Shown here: in pieces, positions 1-8,317 of the stretch
Position numbering within the stretch: the stretch's first letter is position 1
How the letters are laid out: each line of letters opens with the position of its first letter
DNA from: Streptomyces sp. PTY087I2
GTDB taxonomy: Bacteria; Actinomycetota; Actinomycetes; Streptomycetales; Streptomycetaceae
NCBI RefSeq assembly: GCF_001687325.1
Contig: NZ_LZRD01000017.1
Coordinates: 1 to 64,000 of the forward strand
Reading direction: 5' to 3'
DNA length: 64,000 nt
Made by a program: the position numbers and the translations under genes
Notes under the pieces: model-generated
What the model was told of the DNA's origin: nothing
What the model saw: only the letters and a program-made list of their open reading frames with translations
Database searches by the model: none

Positions 1-1476
1 GGCGGCGACCCCGCAGTGCACCGCGCACTCGGGCCGCTCGCCGCGGACGGCGGCGGTGGCGGCCGGGGTGCGCACCGTCCACCAGGCGAGGACCGCGCCC
101 GCCACCAGCAGCCCCGCGCACATCGGCATCGCCCGCCGGAACGTCGTGGCGAACTCGCCCGCGTCCCGGTACGCCTCCGGCCCCATCCCGGCGAGCAGCG
201 GCAGCGCGGCCACGGCGATGAGCCCGGCGGCCCGGGCGGCGGCGTTGTTGATGCCGCTGGCCAGTCCGGCCCGCCCGGCGTCCACAGCGGCGAGGACGGT
301 CGCGGTGAGCGGCGCGACGACCACGACGAGCCCGGCGCCGAGCACCAGGACGGCGGGCAGCACCTCGGTGACGTACCCGCCGACGGAAGCGCTGCCCGGC
401 CCCACCCGCAGCATCAGGAGCATCCCGCCGGCGGCCAGCAGCGGCCCCACGGTCAGCGGGACACGCGGCCCGATGCGCCGCCCCAGCTCACCGGCCGACG
501 CGGAGAAGAGCAGCATCAGCACGGTGGTGGGCAGCAGCGCGGTACCGGCCCCCAGCGCCGAGTACCCGGCCACCACCTGGAGCTGGATCGCGGAGAGGAA
601 GAAGAAGCCGCCGAGGGCCGCGTAGACGCAGAAGGTCACCAGGTTGACCGAGGTGAACAGCCGGGAGCGGAAGATCGACGGCGGCAGCATGGGGTCTGCC
701 CGCCGCCGCTCGACCCGTACGAACGCGGCCCCCAGCAGCAGCCCGCCGACGGCCGACCCGATCACCACCGGCGACGCACCCCGCCCCGGCGCCTCGATCA
801 GCGCGTACGTCACCCCGGCGAGCGCCAGCGCCCCGAGGACGGCCCCCAGCACATCGAACCGGCCGTGCGCCGCCGGATCCCGCGACTCCGGTACGTGGCG
901 GAGCGCGACGGGTACGCAGATCGCGGCGAGCGGCAGATTCAGCAGGAACACCCACCGCCAGCCGGGCCCGTCGACGAGCCAGCCGCCGACGAACGGCCCC
1001 ACGGCCGCCCCGACCCCGCCGAACCCGGACCAGAGTCCCACGGCCCGCGCCCGGTCGTCCGGATGGAAACTGGCCTGGATGAGCGCGAGGGACCCGGGCG
1101 TGAGCAGCGCGCCGCCGACGCCCTGGAGCGCCCGGGCGGCGATGAGGACCCCCGCGTTCGGCGCGATCCCGCAGAGCAGGGAGGCGGCCGCGAACCACAC
1201 CACTCCCACCACGAACACCCGCCGCCGCCCGTACCGGTCCCCGAGCGCCCCGCCGAGGAGGATCAGCCCGGCGAGCGTGAGCATGTAGGCGTTGACGGTC
1301 CACTGGAGGGCGGCCATATCGGTGCCGAGGTCCTCGCCGATGCGGGGCAGGGCCACGTTGATGACGGTGGAGTCGAGCATCGCCATGCCGGACCCGAGCA
1401 CGGTGGTCAGCACGACCCAGCGCCCGGCGGGCGAGGCGACCCGGATCTCCCCGGGGGCGGAGCCAGCAGCAGCCAT
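1..1476 (-). CDS. DHA2-family MFS drug exporter (3' end cut by window)
   Basis: A proton-driven multidrug efflux permease of the inner membrane, drug:H+ antiporter-2 type with 14 expected helices. The 492 visible codons start MAAAGSAPGEIRVASPAGRW and run open to base 1. Motifs seen are LDSTVINVALPRIGEDL in helix 1 (the DHA2 motif D1), GALGDRYGRRR in the helix 2-3 loop (motif A) and an ALQGVGGALLTPGSLALI stretch in helix 4 (motif B). The start ATG at 1474-1476 is chosen because the similarity begins just after it; no strong ribosome binding site is visible. The substrate cannot be inferred. The C-terminus lies outside the window, and no regulator is adjacent. Confidence 0.85.
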   Translation of the reverse strand, partial: MAAAGSAPGEIRVASPAGRWVVLTTVLGSGMAMLDSTVINVALPRIGEDLGTDMAALQWTVNAYMLTLAGLILLGGALGDRYGRRRVFVVGVVWFAAASLLCGIAPNAGVLIAARALQGVGGALLTPGSLALIQASFHPDDRARAVGLWSGFGGVGAAVGPFVGGWLVDGPGWRWVFLLNLPLAAICVPVALRHVPESRDPAAHGRFDVLGAVLGALALAGVTYALIEAPGRGASPVVIGSAVGGLLLGAAFVRVERRRADPMLPPSIFRSRLFTSVNLVTFCVYAALGGFFFLSAIQLQVVAGYSALGAGTALLPTTVLMLLFSASAGELGRRIGPRVPLTVGPLLAAGGMLLMLRVGPGSASVGGYVTEVLPAVLVLGAGLVVVVAPLTATVLAAVDAGRAGLASGINNAAARAAGLIAVAALPLLAGMGPEAYRDAGEFATTFRRAMPMCAGLLVAGAVLAWWTVRTPAATAAVRGERPECAVHCGVAA

Positions 1477-1496
1477 GGGGCCAGGGTGCCCCAATT

Positions 1497-1578
1497 AAGC
1501 CCCTCCGGCGATTGAGGAACCCTGGAGTGCCCGCACGGAGCAAGAGCCCGCATTTCAAGCCCCTCCGGCGATTGAGGA
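1497..1578. repeat. Two copies of a 22-bp intergenic repeat
   Basis: The 22-mer beginning AAGCCCCTCCGGCGATTGAG occurs at 1497-1518 and again at 1557-1578, exactly 60 bp apart. The second copy is followed by a GC-only inverted repeat (GGGGGC...GCCCCC). From memory this is a dispersed element found in many Streptomyces intergenic regions; that is established by general familiarity, not by a search. Here it fills the gap between the exporter and the lyase gene, upstream of the exporter start. Confidence 0.7.
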
Positions 1579-1626
1579 GCGGGGGCCCGGGGGCAGCGCC
1601 CCCGAAACCGGCGACCACCGCACGGC

Positions 1627-2796
1627 TCACACGGCCCGCACCGCCCCCACGCCCCGCACCAACGCCTCAACCCCCCGCACAACCTTCTCCCGTGGGCACC
1701 CCACATTCAGCCGGACGCAACCGGGCGCCCCATAAACCGAACCCCCCATGATCGCCACCCGCTCCCGCTCCACCAGCACCCGCTGCAACGCCGCCTCCTC
1801 CACTCCCAGCGGACGCAGGTCGATCCACGCCAGGTATCCGGCCTGCGGCGGCACCCACCCCAGCTCGGGGAAGGCGGCCCCCAGCCGCTCAGCCACGTAC
1901 GCCAGGTTCCCCGCCACATACGACCGCACCGCGTCCAGCCACGCCGCCCCCTCCCGGTACGCCGCGATGTGCGCGGTCAGCGAGAGGACCGCCGGTGACG
2001 CCAGCCCCTCCGCCGTCTCCATCCGCCGCAGGAACTCCGCCCGGTCACCGGCGTCTCCGATGAACCCGTACGAGCCGGTCAACGCCGGAAAGTTGAACGC
2101 CTTCGACCCGGACGTGATCAGCGCCCACCGGCCGTCCCCCGCCACCCGCGTCCACGGCACATGGACGCGCCCCGCACCGTCGTCGTGCACGAAGTCCGCG
2201 TGGATCTCGTCGCTGATCACCGCGACCCCGTACCGCTCGGCGAGCGCCGCCGTCCGGGCCAGCTCGTCGGCCGTCCACACCCGCCCCGTCGGGTTGTGCG
2301 GCGAACACAGCACCAGCACCTTCGCATCGCGCCGCGCAAGCTCCCGCTCCAACGCCTCCTCGTCCCCCACCGGCACCCCGCGCAGCTCCCGCCCGAGCCC
2401 CGTGATCGCCTTGCGGAAACCGTCGTACACAGGGGTGTGGACGACGACGCCGTCCCCCTCCCCCGTCCACATCTGGAGCAGCTGGGAGAGCTGGCTGAGC
2501 ACGGACGGCCCGTAGACGAGCTGCCCGGTGTCGATCCCGGTGCCGTACCGGGTGGCGTACCAGTGGGCTATCGCCGAGCGGAAGTCGTCCTGCTGCCAGG
2601 TGGTGTAGCCGAACACCCCGTGGTCCAGGCGGGCCCGGAGCGCGGCCAGGACCTCGGGGGCGGTGGCGAAGTCCATGTCGGAGATGGTGAACGGCAGCAG
2701 GCCGTCGACGCCGAACCGGTCGGCGACCCCGTCCCACTGGACGCACCAGGTGCCCCGGCGGTCGACGACGGTATCGAAATCGTAGGGCGCGCCCAC
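1627..2796 (-). CDS. MalY/PatB-type PLP-dependent C-S beta-lyase (aminotransferase fold)
   Basis: A 389-residue fold-type I pyridoxal-phosphate enzyme, most like MalY/PatB cystathionine beta-lyases that release homocysteine or other thiols from thioethers. Seen: the opening YDFDTVVDRRGTWCVQWDGV and the family-typical FTISDMDFATAPEVLAAL, then SPHNPTGRVW, SDEIHADF and TSGSKAFNFPAL, whose Lys should carry PLP, and a C-terminal Arg in RLNVGCPR. GTG at 2796 is chosen as start because GAGAAGAGGATCTGCT precedes it. An earlier in-frame ATG at 2862 would fall next to the aldolase terminator. It could act on cystathionine or on cysteine conjugates; sequence alone does not decide. Confidence 0.82.
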   Translation of the reverse strand: MGAPYDFDTVVDRRGTWCVQWDGVADRFGVDGLLPFTISDMDFATAPEVLAALRARLDHGVFGYTTWQQDDFRSAIAHWYATRYGTGIDTGQLVYGPSVLSQLSQLLQMWTGEGDGVVVHTPVYDGFRKAITGLGRELRGVPVGDEEALERELARRDAKVLVLCSPHNPTGRVWTADELARTAALAERYGVAVISDEIHADFVHDDGAGRVHVPWTRVAGDGRWALITSGSKAFNFPALTGSYGFIGDAGDRAEFLRRMETAEGLASPAVLSLTAHIAAYREGAAWLDAVRSYVAGNLAYVAERLGAAFPELGWVPPQAGYLAWIDLRPLGVEEAALQRVLVERERVAIMGGSVYGAPGCVRLNVGCPREKVVRGVEALVRGVGAVRAV

Positions 2797-2827
2797 AGCA
2801 GATCCTCTTCTCTCCCGGCACGGCAAC

Positions 2828-2857
2828 GGGCCCGGCCCTCCGAGGAGGACCGGGCCC
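2828..2857 (-). terminator. Hairpin terminator after fba
   Basis: A near-perfect GC stem with arms GGGCCCGGTCCTCC and GGAGGGCCGGGCCC and a very small loop lies about 40 bp past the aldolase stop. It lacks a T-run, as is usual in Streptomyces. It separates fba from the downstream lyase gene. Confidence 0.7.
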
Positions 2858-2894
2858 GACACCGTACGTCCGTACCGTCCGTGCGGACGGGTGA

Positions 2895-3926
2895 CTACTT
2901 CAGCTTCGTGCCCGTGGAGCGCAGGTTCGCGCAGGCCTCGGTGACGCGCGCGGCCATGCCGGCCTCGGCGAGCTTGCCCCAGGTGCGGGGGTCGTAGGTC
3001 TTCTTGTTGCCGACCTCGCCGTCGACCTTCAGGACACCGTCGTAGTTGCGGAACATGTGGTCCGCGACCGGGCGGGTGAAGGCGTACTGGGTGTCGGTGT
3101 CGAGGTTCATCTTCACGACGCCGTTCTCCAGCGCGGTGACGATCTCCTCGGCGGTGGAGCCCGAACCGCCGTGGAAGACGAAGTCGAACGGCTGGCTGCC
3201 GGCCGGCTTGCCGTACTTCTCGGAGACGCCCGCCTGGAGGTCCTTCAGCAGCTCGGGGCGGAGCACGACGTTGCCCGGCTTGTAGACACCGTGGACGTTG
3301 CCGAAGGAGGCGGCCAGCAGGTAGCGGCCCTTCTCGCCCAGGCCGAGCGCCTCGGCGGTACGCAGCGCGTCGTCGACGGTCGTGTACAGCTCGTCGTTGA
3401 TCTCGTGCGTGACGCCGTCCTCCTCACCGCCGGTCGGGGTGATCTCGACCTCAAGGATGATCTTGGCGGCGGCGGCCTTGGCCAGCAGCTCCTGGCCGAT
3501 GGCCAGGTTGTCGGCGAGGGTCTCGGCCGAACCGTCCCACATGTGGGACTGGAACAGCGGGTTCAGACCCTTGGCGACGCGCTCGGCGGAGACGTCGAGC
3601 AGCGGACGTACGTACCCGTCCAGCTTGTCCTTGGGGCAGTGGTCGGTGTGCAGCGCGATGGTGACGTCGTACTTCGCGGCGACGATGTGCGCGAACTCGG
3701 CCAGGGCGACGGCGCCCGTGACCATGTCCTTGTTGTACTGGCCGCCCAGGAACTCCGCACCACCGGTGGAGATCTGGACGATGCCGTCGCTCTCGGCCTC
3801 CGCGAAGCCGCGCAGCGCGGCGTGCAGGGTCTGGGACGAGGTGACGTTGATGGCCGGGTAGGCGAACTTGCCCGCCTTTGCCCGGTCGAGCATCTCGGCG
3901 TACGCCTCGGGGGTTGCGATGGGCAT
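2895..3926 (-). CDS. fba: Class II fructose-bisphosphate aldolase
   Basis: Zinc-dependent aldolase of glycolysis and gluconeogenesis that reversibly cleaves fructose 1,6-bisphosphate to DHAP and glyceraldehyde 3-phosphate in the cytosol. The 343-residue length matches the class IIA family. Seen: MPIATPEAYAEMLDRAKAG, the HTDHCP motif with the catalytic Asp and a zinc His, EVEITPTGGEEDG, SFGNVHGVYKPG and FHGGSGS with further zinc and phosphate ligands, and MNLDTDTQ near the C-terminus. Start ATG at 3926 follows CAAGGAGCGGTCAG. It is monocistronic-looking, with terminators on both sides. Confidence 0.97.
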   Translation of the reverse strand: MPIATPEAYAEMLDRAKAGKFAYPAINVTSSQTLHAALRGFAEAESDGIVQISTGGAEFLGGQYNKDMVTGAVALAEFAHIVAAKYDVTIALHTDHCPKDKLDGYVRPLLDVSAERVAKGLNPLFQSHMWDGSAETLADNLAIGQELLAKAAAAKIILEVEITPTGGEEDGVTHEINDELYTTVDDALRTAEALGLGEKGRYLLAASFGNVHGVYKPGNVVLRPELLKDLQAGVSEKYGKPAGSQPFDFVFHGGSGSTAEEIVTALENGVVKMNLDTDTQYAFTRPVADHMFRNYDGVLKVDGEVGNKKTYDPRTWGKLAEAGMAARVTEACANLRSTGTKLK

Positions 3927-3976
3927 CTGACCGCTCCTTGGGATGTGCGGGTGTGCAGGCTGTGAGTCCCTGACCT

Positions 3977-4000
3977 GGGGGCGACGTCATCGTCGCCCCC
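3977..4000 (-). terminator. Perfect hairpin between pyrE and fba
   Basis: Arms GGGGGCGACG and CGTCGCCCCC pair perfectly around a 4-nt loop. It sits downstream of pyrE and the parS palindrome and upstream of fba, so it probably stops pyrE transcripts. Confidence 0.65.
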
Positions 4001-4041
4001 ATCTTCCCAGACTTGCCCCCCGGCTCCACCCGGCGGACCCG

Positions 4042-4055
4042 GTTTCACGTGAAAC
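4042..4055. other. parS: parS centromere site (ParB-binding palindrome)
   Basis: The 14-bp perfect palindrome GTTTCACGTGAAAC is the known Streptomyces parS core bound by ParB for chromosome segregation; with its flanks it matches 15 of 16 positions of the general parS consensus. It lies in the fba-pyrE gap. It is itself enclosed by an outer inverted repeat, CGGCGGACCC at 4031-4040 and GGGTCCGCCG at 4057-4066, that can also act as a pyrE terminator stem. parS sites cluster around oriC in Streptomyces, so this places the window in the origin-proximal core. Confidence 0.88.
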
Positions 4056-4071
4056 AGGGTCCGCCGCGGGT

Positions 4072-4611
4072 TCAGCTCAGGTCGAGGTCGGCCACCGAGT
4101 AGACGTGGACGTACGGAAGACCGGCCTCGGCGATGGTCGGGGCGGCCCCGCGCTCGACGATCACGGCGACGGCGACGACCTCGCCGCCCGCCTCACGGAC
4201 CGCCTCGACGGCGGTGAGCGGCGAGCCGCCCGTGGTCGAGGTGTCCTCGACGACCAGGCAGCGGCGGCCCTTCACGTCCGTGCCCTCGATGCGGCGCTGC
4301 ATCCCGTGTGCCTTCTGCGCCTTGCGGACGACGAACGCGTCCAGGCTCTTACCCCGGGCGGCGGAGGCGTGCAGCATCGAGGTGGCGACCGGGTCCGCGC
4401 CGAGCGTCAGCCCGCCGACGCAGTCGTAGTCCAGCTCGGCGGTGGCGTCGAGCATGACCTGCCCGACCAGCGGCGCGGCCTTGCCGTCCAGCGTGATGCG
4501 GCGCAGGTCGATGTACCAGTCGGCTTCCAGACCCGAGGAGAGGGTCACCTTGCCGTGCACCACGGCCTTGTCCTTGATCTGCTGGAGCAGGTCTGCGCGT
4601 ACGTCAGTCAT
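4072..4611 (-). CDS. pyrE: Orotate phosphoribosyltransferase
   Basis: Joins orotate and PRPP to give orotidine 5'-phosphate in de novo pyrimidine synthesis. The 179-residue protein begins MTDVRADLLQQIKDKAVVHG. It contains the PRPP-binding motif RCLVVEDTSTTGGSPLTA and the flexible-loop Lys-rich segment VVRKAQKAHG that completes the active site in the partner subunit. An in-frame GTG lies two codons upstream at 4617; ATG 4611 is preferred because the family normally starts at MTDVR. Followed by the parS palindrome and a terminator. Confidence 0.93.
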   Translation of the reverse strand: MTDVRADLLQQIKDKAVVHGKVTLSSGLEADWYIDLRRITLDGKAAPLVGQVMLDATAELDYDCVGGLTLGADPVATSMLHASAARGKSLDAFVVRKAQKAHGMQRRIEGTDVKGRRCLVVEDTSTTGGSPLTAVEAVREAGGEVVAVAVIVERGAAPTIAEAGLPYVHVYSVADLDLS

Positions 4612-4668
4612 GTCCACGAGGGTAAGCGGTGCGGCCCCCGGCCCCGAGCCGAGCCTCGGAGCCGCGCC

Positions 4669-5475
4669 TCAGAGCCGCGTCCAGCTCCAAGTCGTGGTCA
4701 TCTCCAGCGGATCGATCGGGGTCACCAGGCGGGGCGCGGTGTTCAGCCCGTTCGGCGGACCGGACTGCGGTTCCACGCAGACGGCCTCGTCCTGCTCGTC
4801 GTAGACGACCACCCACTCGCTGCGGCTCTTCACCGTCAGCTCCAGCCGCTCCGGCCAGGTGAGCTTCACATCCACGCCGTCGGGCATCCCGAAGCAGTCG
4901 TCCCACGGGCCGGGCTGCGGGTCGATGCGCCGCCCGGTCGGCAGATGGTCCCCGCCCCGCTCCTCCTGCCAGTCGGCGTCGAAGGACAGCTCGACGTCCC
5001 GGCCGTCGAGGGTGCGGTGGAACCAGGGGTGCCAGCCGGCCTGGGCCGGGAAGGAATTGCCGTACGTCTCGACGGCGAGGCCCAGCGTGAGCGTGTCCTC
5101 GGTCAGCTCGAAGGTCTGCGTCACCCGGCCCTCGTACGGCCAGGGCTTCGCGAGGTCGTAGTAGAAGGCCGCCCGGCCCTCGGCCAGCTCGGCGGCCGTG
5201 TGGGCGGGGTGCCACGAGGTGTCCCGGCCGGTGCCGTGGATGGCGTGCGGCGGGGAGTTCAGCGGCAGCTCGTGGAGCTCGTCGCCGTTGCGGAACTCCC
5301 CGTACCCCGTACGCCCGCACCAGGGGACCATCGGGAAACAGCCGTACCGATCGCCCTGGCGCAGCAGCTCGGTGGACCCGATCCGCAGGCTGCTGATCCG
5401 GCAGCCGTGCACGGGGTCGACGGTCAACTCGGCCGCGCCGACGGTCAGCCTGACGTTCTCTTCGCTCCTGCTCAC
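4669..5475 (-). CDS. Aldose 1-epimerase family protein
   Basis: A 268-residue galactose-mutarotase-fold protein that would interconvert alpha and beta anomers of a hexose or hexose phosphate. Seen: FPMVPWCGRTGYGEFR, HAIHGTGRDTSW with a candidate catalytic His, AGWHPWFHRTL with a second His, and a C-terminal E-P-Q-SGPPNGLN segment carrying the general-base Glu. Start GTG at 5475. It lies just upstream of pyrE on the same strand with a 57-bp gap, so the two may be co-transcribed. The exact sugar is unknown. Confidence 0.85.
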   Translation of the reverse strand: MSRSEENVRLTVGAAELTVDPVHGCRISSLRIGSTELLRQGDRYGCFPMVPWCGRTGYGEFRNGDELHELPLNSPPHAIHGTGRDTSWHPAHTAAELAEGRAAFYYDLAKPWPYEGRVTQTFELTEDTLTLGLAVETYGNSFPAQAGWHPWFHRTLDGRDVELSFDADWQEERGGDHLPTGRRIDPQPGPWDDCFGMPDGVDVKLTWPERLELTVKSRSEWVVVYDEQDEAVCVEPQSGPPNGLNTAPRLVTPIDPLEMTTTWSWTRL

Positions 5476-5495
5476 CCGACGACCCTACTGGCGGC

Positions 5496-6506
5496 TCACG
5501 GCCTCCGGCGCCGCAACGCCCGGCCCAGCACCACGGCGGAGGCGAGCGCGAGGGCGGCGGCGGGGGCGACCCACCGCAGGGTGGTGCTCGCACCGCCCGC
5601 CTCCGGAGAGGGCACGGGGGCGTACCGGCCACGCGGCGGCGCGTGGTCGACCTCCTCGGCGCTGCGCCCGATCATGGTGCGGCGGGCGTGCGCGGCCTCG
5701 GCGGGCGGCTCGTCCGGAACGGTGAACTCCACGCCGGCGACGGGGTCGAGCGAGGGCGGCGGCACGGGCGAGTCGAAGACGGACCCGGAGCCGTCGTCGC
5801 CGCCCACGTCGGCGTCGCTGTCCACGTCGACATCCGCGTCCGCGTCGGCTTCCGTATCGATGTCCGCATCGACATCCGTGTCCGCGTCCGCGTCGAAATC
5901 GAGACCGTCGTCGGCGTCCGCGTCGGCGGACAGCTCGTCCGAGGCCTCCGAGATCTCCGCGGCCACGGCGCCTTCGCCCACCTCGGCGTCCCCGCGCTCC
6001 CCGCCACCCTCGTCGCTCTCGCCGTCCTCGTCGCCCGCAAGCCCCTCCGCGGCCACGGCGTCGCCTTCGCGCTCCACCAGGGACTCCGTCACCAGCTGCT
6101 GGGTGAAGCGGTCCAGGAGCCGGTGGGCGGCCGCGAGCGCCGCGCCCTCCCCCAGCTCGACCAGCCGCCCGTCCCCGTCGGCCGTACCGCTGTACGTGAG
6201 CGTCGTCCCGCCGTCCGTCGCCGTGAGGCCGATGGTCAGGGCCAGCTCGACCGCACCGGTGCCCCGGGCCTCCACGCCCTTCCCGGTGACGGAGAACCGG
6301 TCTCTCTCCGGGCCGGTGAGCAGCAGCTCGCCGCGGTAGGTGATGGTGTGGCCGCCGGCCCGCAGCTTCAGCCGGCCCGCCAGGGGCGACGCCGACGCGT
6401 CGGCGTCCTGCTGGAGACCGGGGACGCAACGGGCGACCCGGGCGGGATCGGCCAGGGTGCGCAGCAGGGTCGGGACGGGAACCGGAACGAACACCTCATG
6501 CTCCAT
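5496..6506 (-). CDS. CoxG/SRPBCC-domain protein with acidic repeat and C-terminal anchor
   Basis: 336 residues in three parts. Residues 1-150 form an SRPBCC (CoxG-like) lipid- or ligand-binding domain starting MEHEVFVPVPVPTLLRTLAD with RVARCVPGLQQDAD. Residues about 165-255 are extremely acidic with Asp-Ala/Asp-Val dipeptide runs such as DADADVDVDSDADV. Residues about 305-330 form one hydrophobic helix followed by RALRRRRP, which suggests a tail-anchored inner-membrane protein with the globular domain in the cytosol. ATG 6506 is preferred over upstream in-frame starts because the domain begins there. CoxG relatives take part in CO-dehydrogenase membrane recruitment, but no cox genes are nearby, so the role is unknown. 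Confidence 0.7.
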   Translation of the reverse strand: MEHEVFVPVPVPTLLRTLADPARVARCVPGLQQDADASASPLAGRLKLRAGGHTITYRGELLLTGPERDRFSVTGKGVEARGTGAVELALTIGLTATDGGTTLTYSGTADGDGRLVELGEGAALAAAHRLLDRFTQQLVTESLVEREGDAVAAEGLAGDEDGESDEGGGERGDAEVGEGAVAAEISEASDELSADADADDGLDFDADADTDVDADIDTEADADADVDVDSDADVGGDDGSGSVFDSPVPPPSLDPVAGVEFTVPDEPPAEAAHARRTMIGRSAEEVDHAPPRGRYAPVPSPEAGGASTTLRWVAPAAALALASAVVLGRALRRRRP

Positions 6507-6651
6507 GGAAACCGAGCCTAATCGGCCACGGCCCCGAACGTCAGGGCTTCGGCCGCCGAAACCCGAGGGCCGCACGAGCCGGGCCCACCCACCGCACCAC
6601 AGCCCACCCGGCGCGCCCACGCACCGCACCGCACGCCCCACCCCCGCGGGC

Positions 6652-8250
6652 TCACGCGTCTTCCCAGTACCGCGGGTGGATCAGCGTCGACGGGAGCAGC
6701 CCCGGCAGCCGGGCCTCGGCCGCGGCCCGCGCCCCCTCGCTCAGCTCCCGGCCCCGCAGCGAGCGCGGCTCGGGCCCTCCGGCGGCCAGCGCGGCCTGCG
6801 GGGCCTTCCCCGGAGCGGCGAGGAGGAAGCCCCAGTCCTCCCGCTCCCGGTCCTCCCCGCCGCCCCGGTCCGGACTCGCGGCGAGGCCCGCGTACCGGCC
6901 GGTGACGCGGTAGGGGCGGGTCGCGAGGCCGCCCGCGCGCACCGAGGCCTCCACCGTCCAGAAGGTCTGCGGCCGGGATCCCAGCGGTCCGGCGTGCACC
7001 ACGAGCCGCCCGTCGGGGGCCAGGGCCTCCGCGATCAGCCCGTAGAACTCGGCGGAATACAGCTTCGTACTGGCGGTGATGCCCGGGTCGGGGAGGTCGG
7101 AGATGACAACGTCGTACCGGCCGTGGTCGGCCCGGAGCCAGGGGAACGCGTCCGCCCCGACCACGGTGAGGCGGGGGTCGCGGAAGGCGTGGTCGTTCAG
7201 CTCGGAGAGGGCGGGGTCGGTCCGGGCCAGTCGGGTGACGGCGGGGTCCAGTTCGACGACGGTGACCGCGCGGACGTCCCCGTAGCGCAGCACCTCGCGG
7301 GCGGCGAGCCCGTCGCCGCCGCCGAGGATGAGGACGCGGGCGCGGGGCCCGTTCATCGCGGGGTGCACCAGCGCCTCGTGGTAGCGGTACTCGTCGCGGG
7401 CGCTGACCCGCAGCCGGCCGTCCAGATAGAGGCCGAGGGAGTCCCGGTCGGTGCCGGTCACCACGACCTCCTGCACCCCGGTCTGCACGGCGACCCGCAC
7501 CTGGTCCCCGTACACCGCCCGGCGCGCCGCCCGCTCGAAGTCGTCGACCAGCACCGTGGCGGTGGCCAGCACCGCGATGACCGAGGCGTTGGCCAGGACG
7601 AGGAGCCAGCGGGAGCGGGGGCTCAGGTCGCTCCGGAACACCCACAGGACGAGCGCCCCGCCCGCCGCCGCATTGACCGCGCCGGTGAACAGCGCGCCGG
7701 TCAGCTGCCCCAGCATCGGCAGCAGCAGAAAGGGGAACGCGAGCCCGCCGACCAGCGCGCCCACGTAGTCGGCGGCGAAGAGATCGGCGACGGCCCCGCC
7801 CGCGTCCTGCCGGTCGACGCGCTGGATCAGCGTCATCAGCAGCGGGATCTCCGCGCCGATCAGCACCCCGATCGCCAGCGAGAACCCGACCAGGGCGTAC
7901 TGCGAATCGCCGAGCCAGGCGAACGAGGCGTAGAGGATCAGCGCCGAGGAGCCGCCGATCAGGGCGAGGGCCGCCTCGATCATCCCGAAACCGACGGCGG
8001 CACGGCAGCGCAAACGTTTCGCGAGAAGGGATCCGATGCCCATCGCGAACACCATCACGGAGAGCACGACGGACGCCTGGGTGACCGAATCGCCGATGAG
8101 ATACGAGGCGAGCGCGACCAGTTCGAGTTCGTAGACGAGACCGCAGGCGGCGCAGACGAAGACCGCGGCCAGCACGAGGAACCGGCCGGTCCTCGGCCGC
8201 ACGGGGAGCCGCGCCGCGCCCCCTCGCAGCGACATCTGCTGGTCGATCAT
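6652..8250 (-). CDS. Membrane-bound spermidine-synthase-like aminopropyltransferase
   Basis: 532 residues. The N-terminal half (about residues 24-230) has seven or so hydrophobic helices. The C-terminal half is a spermidine-synthase-type Rossmann domain: LYLDGRLRVSARDEYRYHE, VLILGGGDGLAAREVLRYG (nucleotide loop), TVVELDPAVTRLARTDP, DAFPWLR and the DVVISDLPDP motif that normally carries the catalytic Asp. The family moves an aminopropyl group from decarboxylated SAM to a polyamine, although several Streptomyces members are only assigned by similarity. The neighbour at 8318-8839 (DUF2617) is its usual companion and is read in the same direction. Confidence 0.85.
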   Translation of the reverse strand: MIDQQMSLRGGAARLPVRPRTGRFLVLAAVFVCAACGLVYELELVALASYLIGDSVTQASVVLSVMVFAMGIGSLLAKRLRCRAAVGFGMIEAALALIGGSSALILYASFAWLGDSQYALVGFSLAIGVLIGAEIPLLMTLIQRVDRQDAGGAVADLFAADYVGALVGGLAFPFLLLPMLGQLTGALFTGAVNAAAGGALVLWVFRSDLSPRSRWLLVLANASVIAVLATATVLVDDFERAARRAVYGDQVRVAVQTGVQEVVVTGTDRDSLGLYLDGRLRVSARDEYRYHEALVHPAMNGPRARVLILGGGDGLAAREVLRYGDVRAVTVVELDPAVTRLARTDPALSELNDHAFRDPRLTVVGADAFPWLRADHGRYDVVISDLPDPGITASTKLYSAEFYGLIAEALAPDGRLVVHAGPLGSRPQTFWTVEASVRAGGLATRPYRVTGRYAGLAASPDRGGGEDREREDWGFLLAAPGKAPQAALAAGGPEPRSLRGRELSEGARAAAEARLPGLLPSTLIHPRYWEDA

Positions 8251-8317
8251 GACGCGAACGCTACGTCACGACACCGTCGCACCTTGTCACCCACACGGGT
8301 GTAAGTGGCCCTGCCAC

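Noticed and set aside
16..1515. A 499-codon open frame on the plus strand
   Set aside because: Its product is Arg/Pro/Gly/His-rich without domains. It mirrors the exporter on the minus strand, where motifs and third-position GC are convincing.
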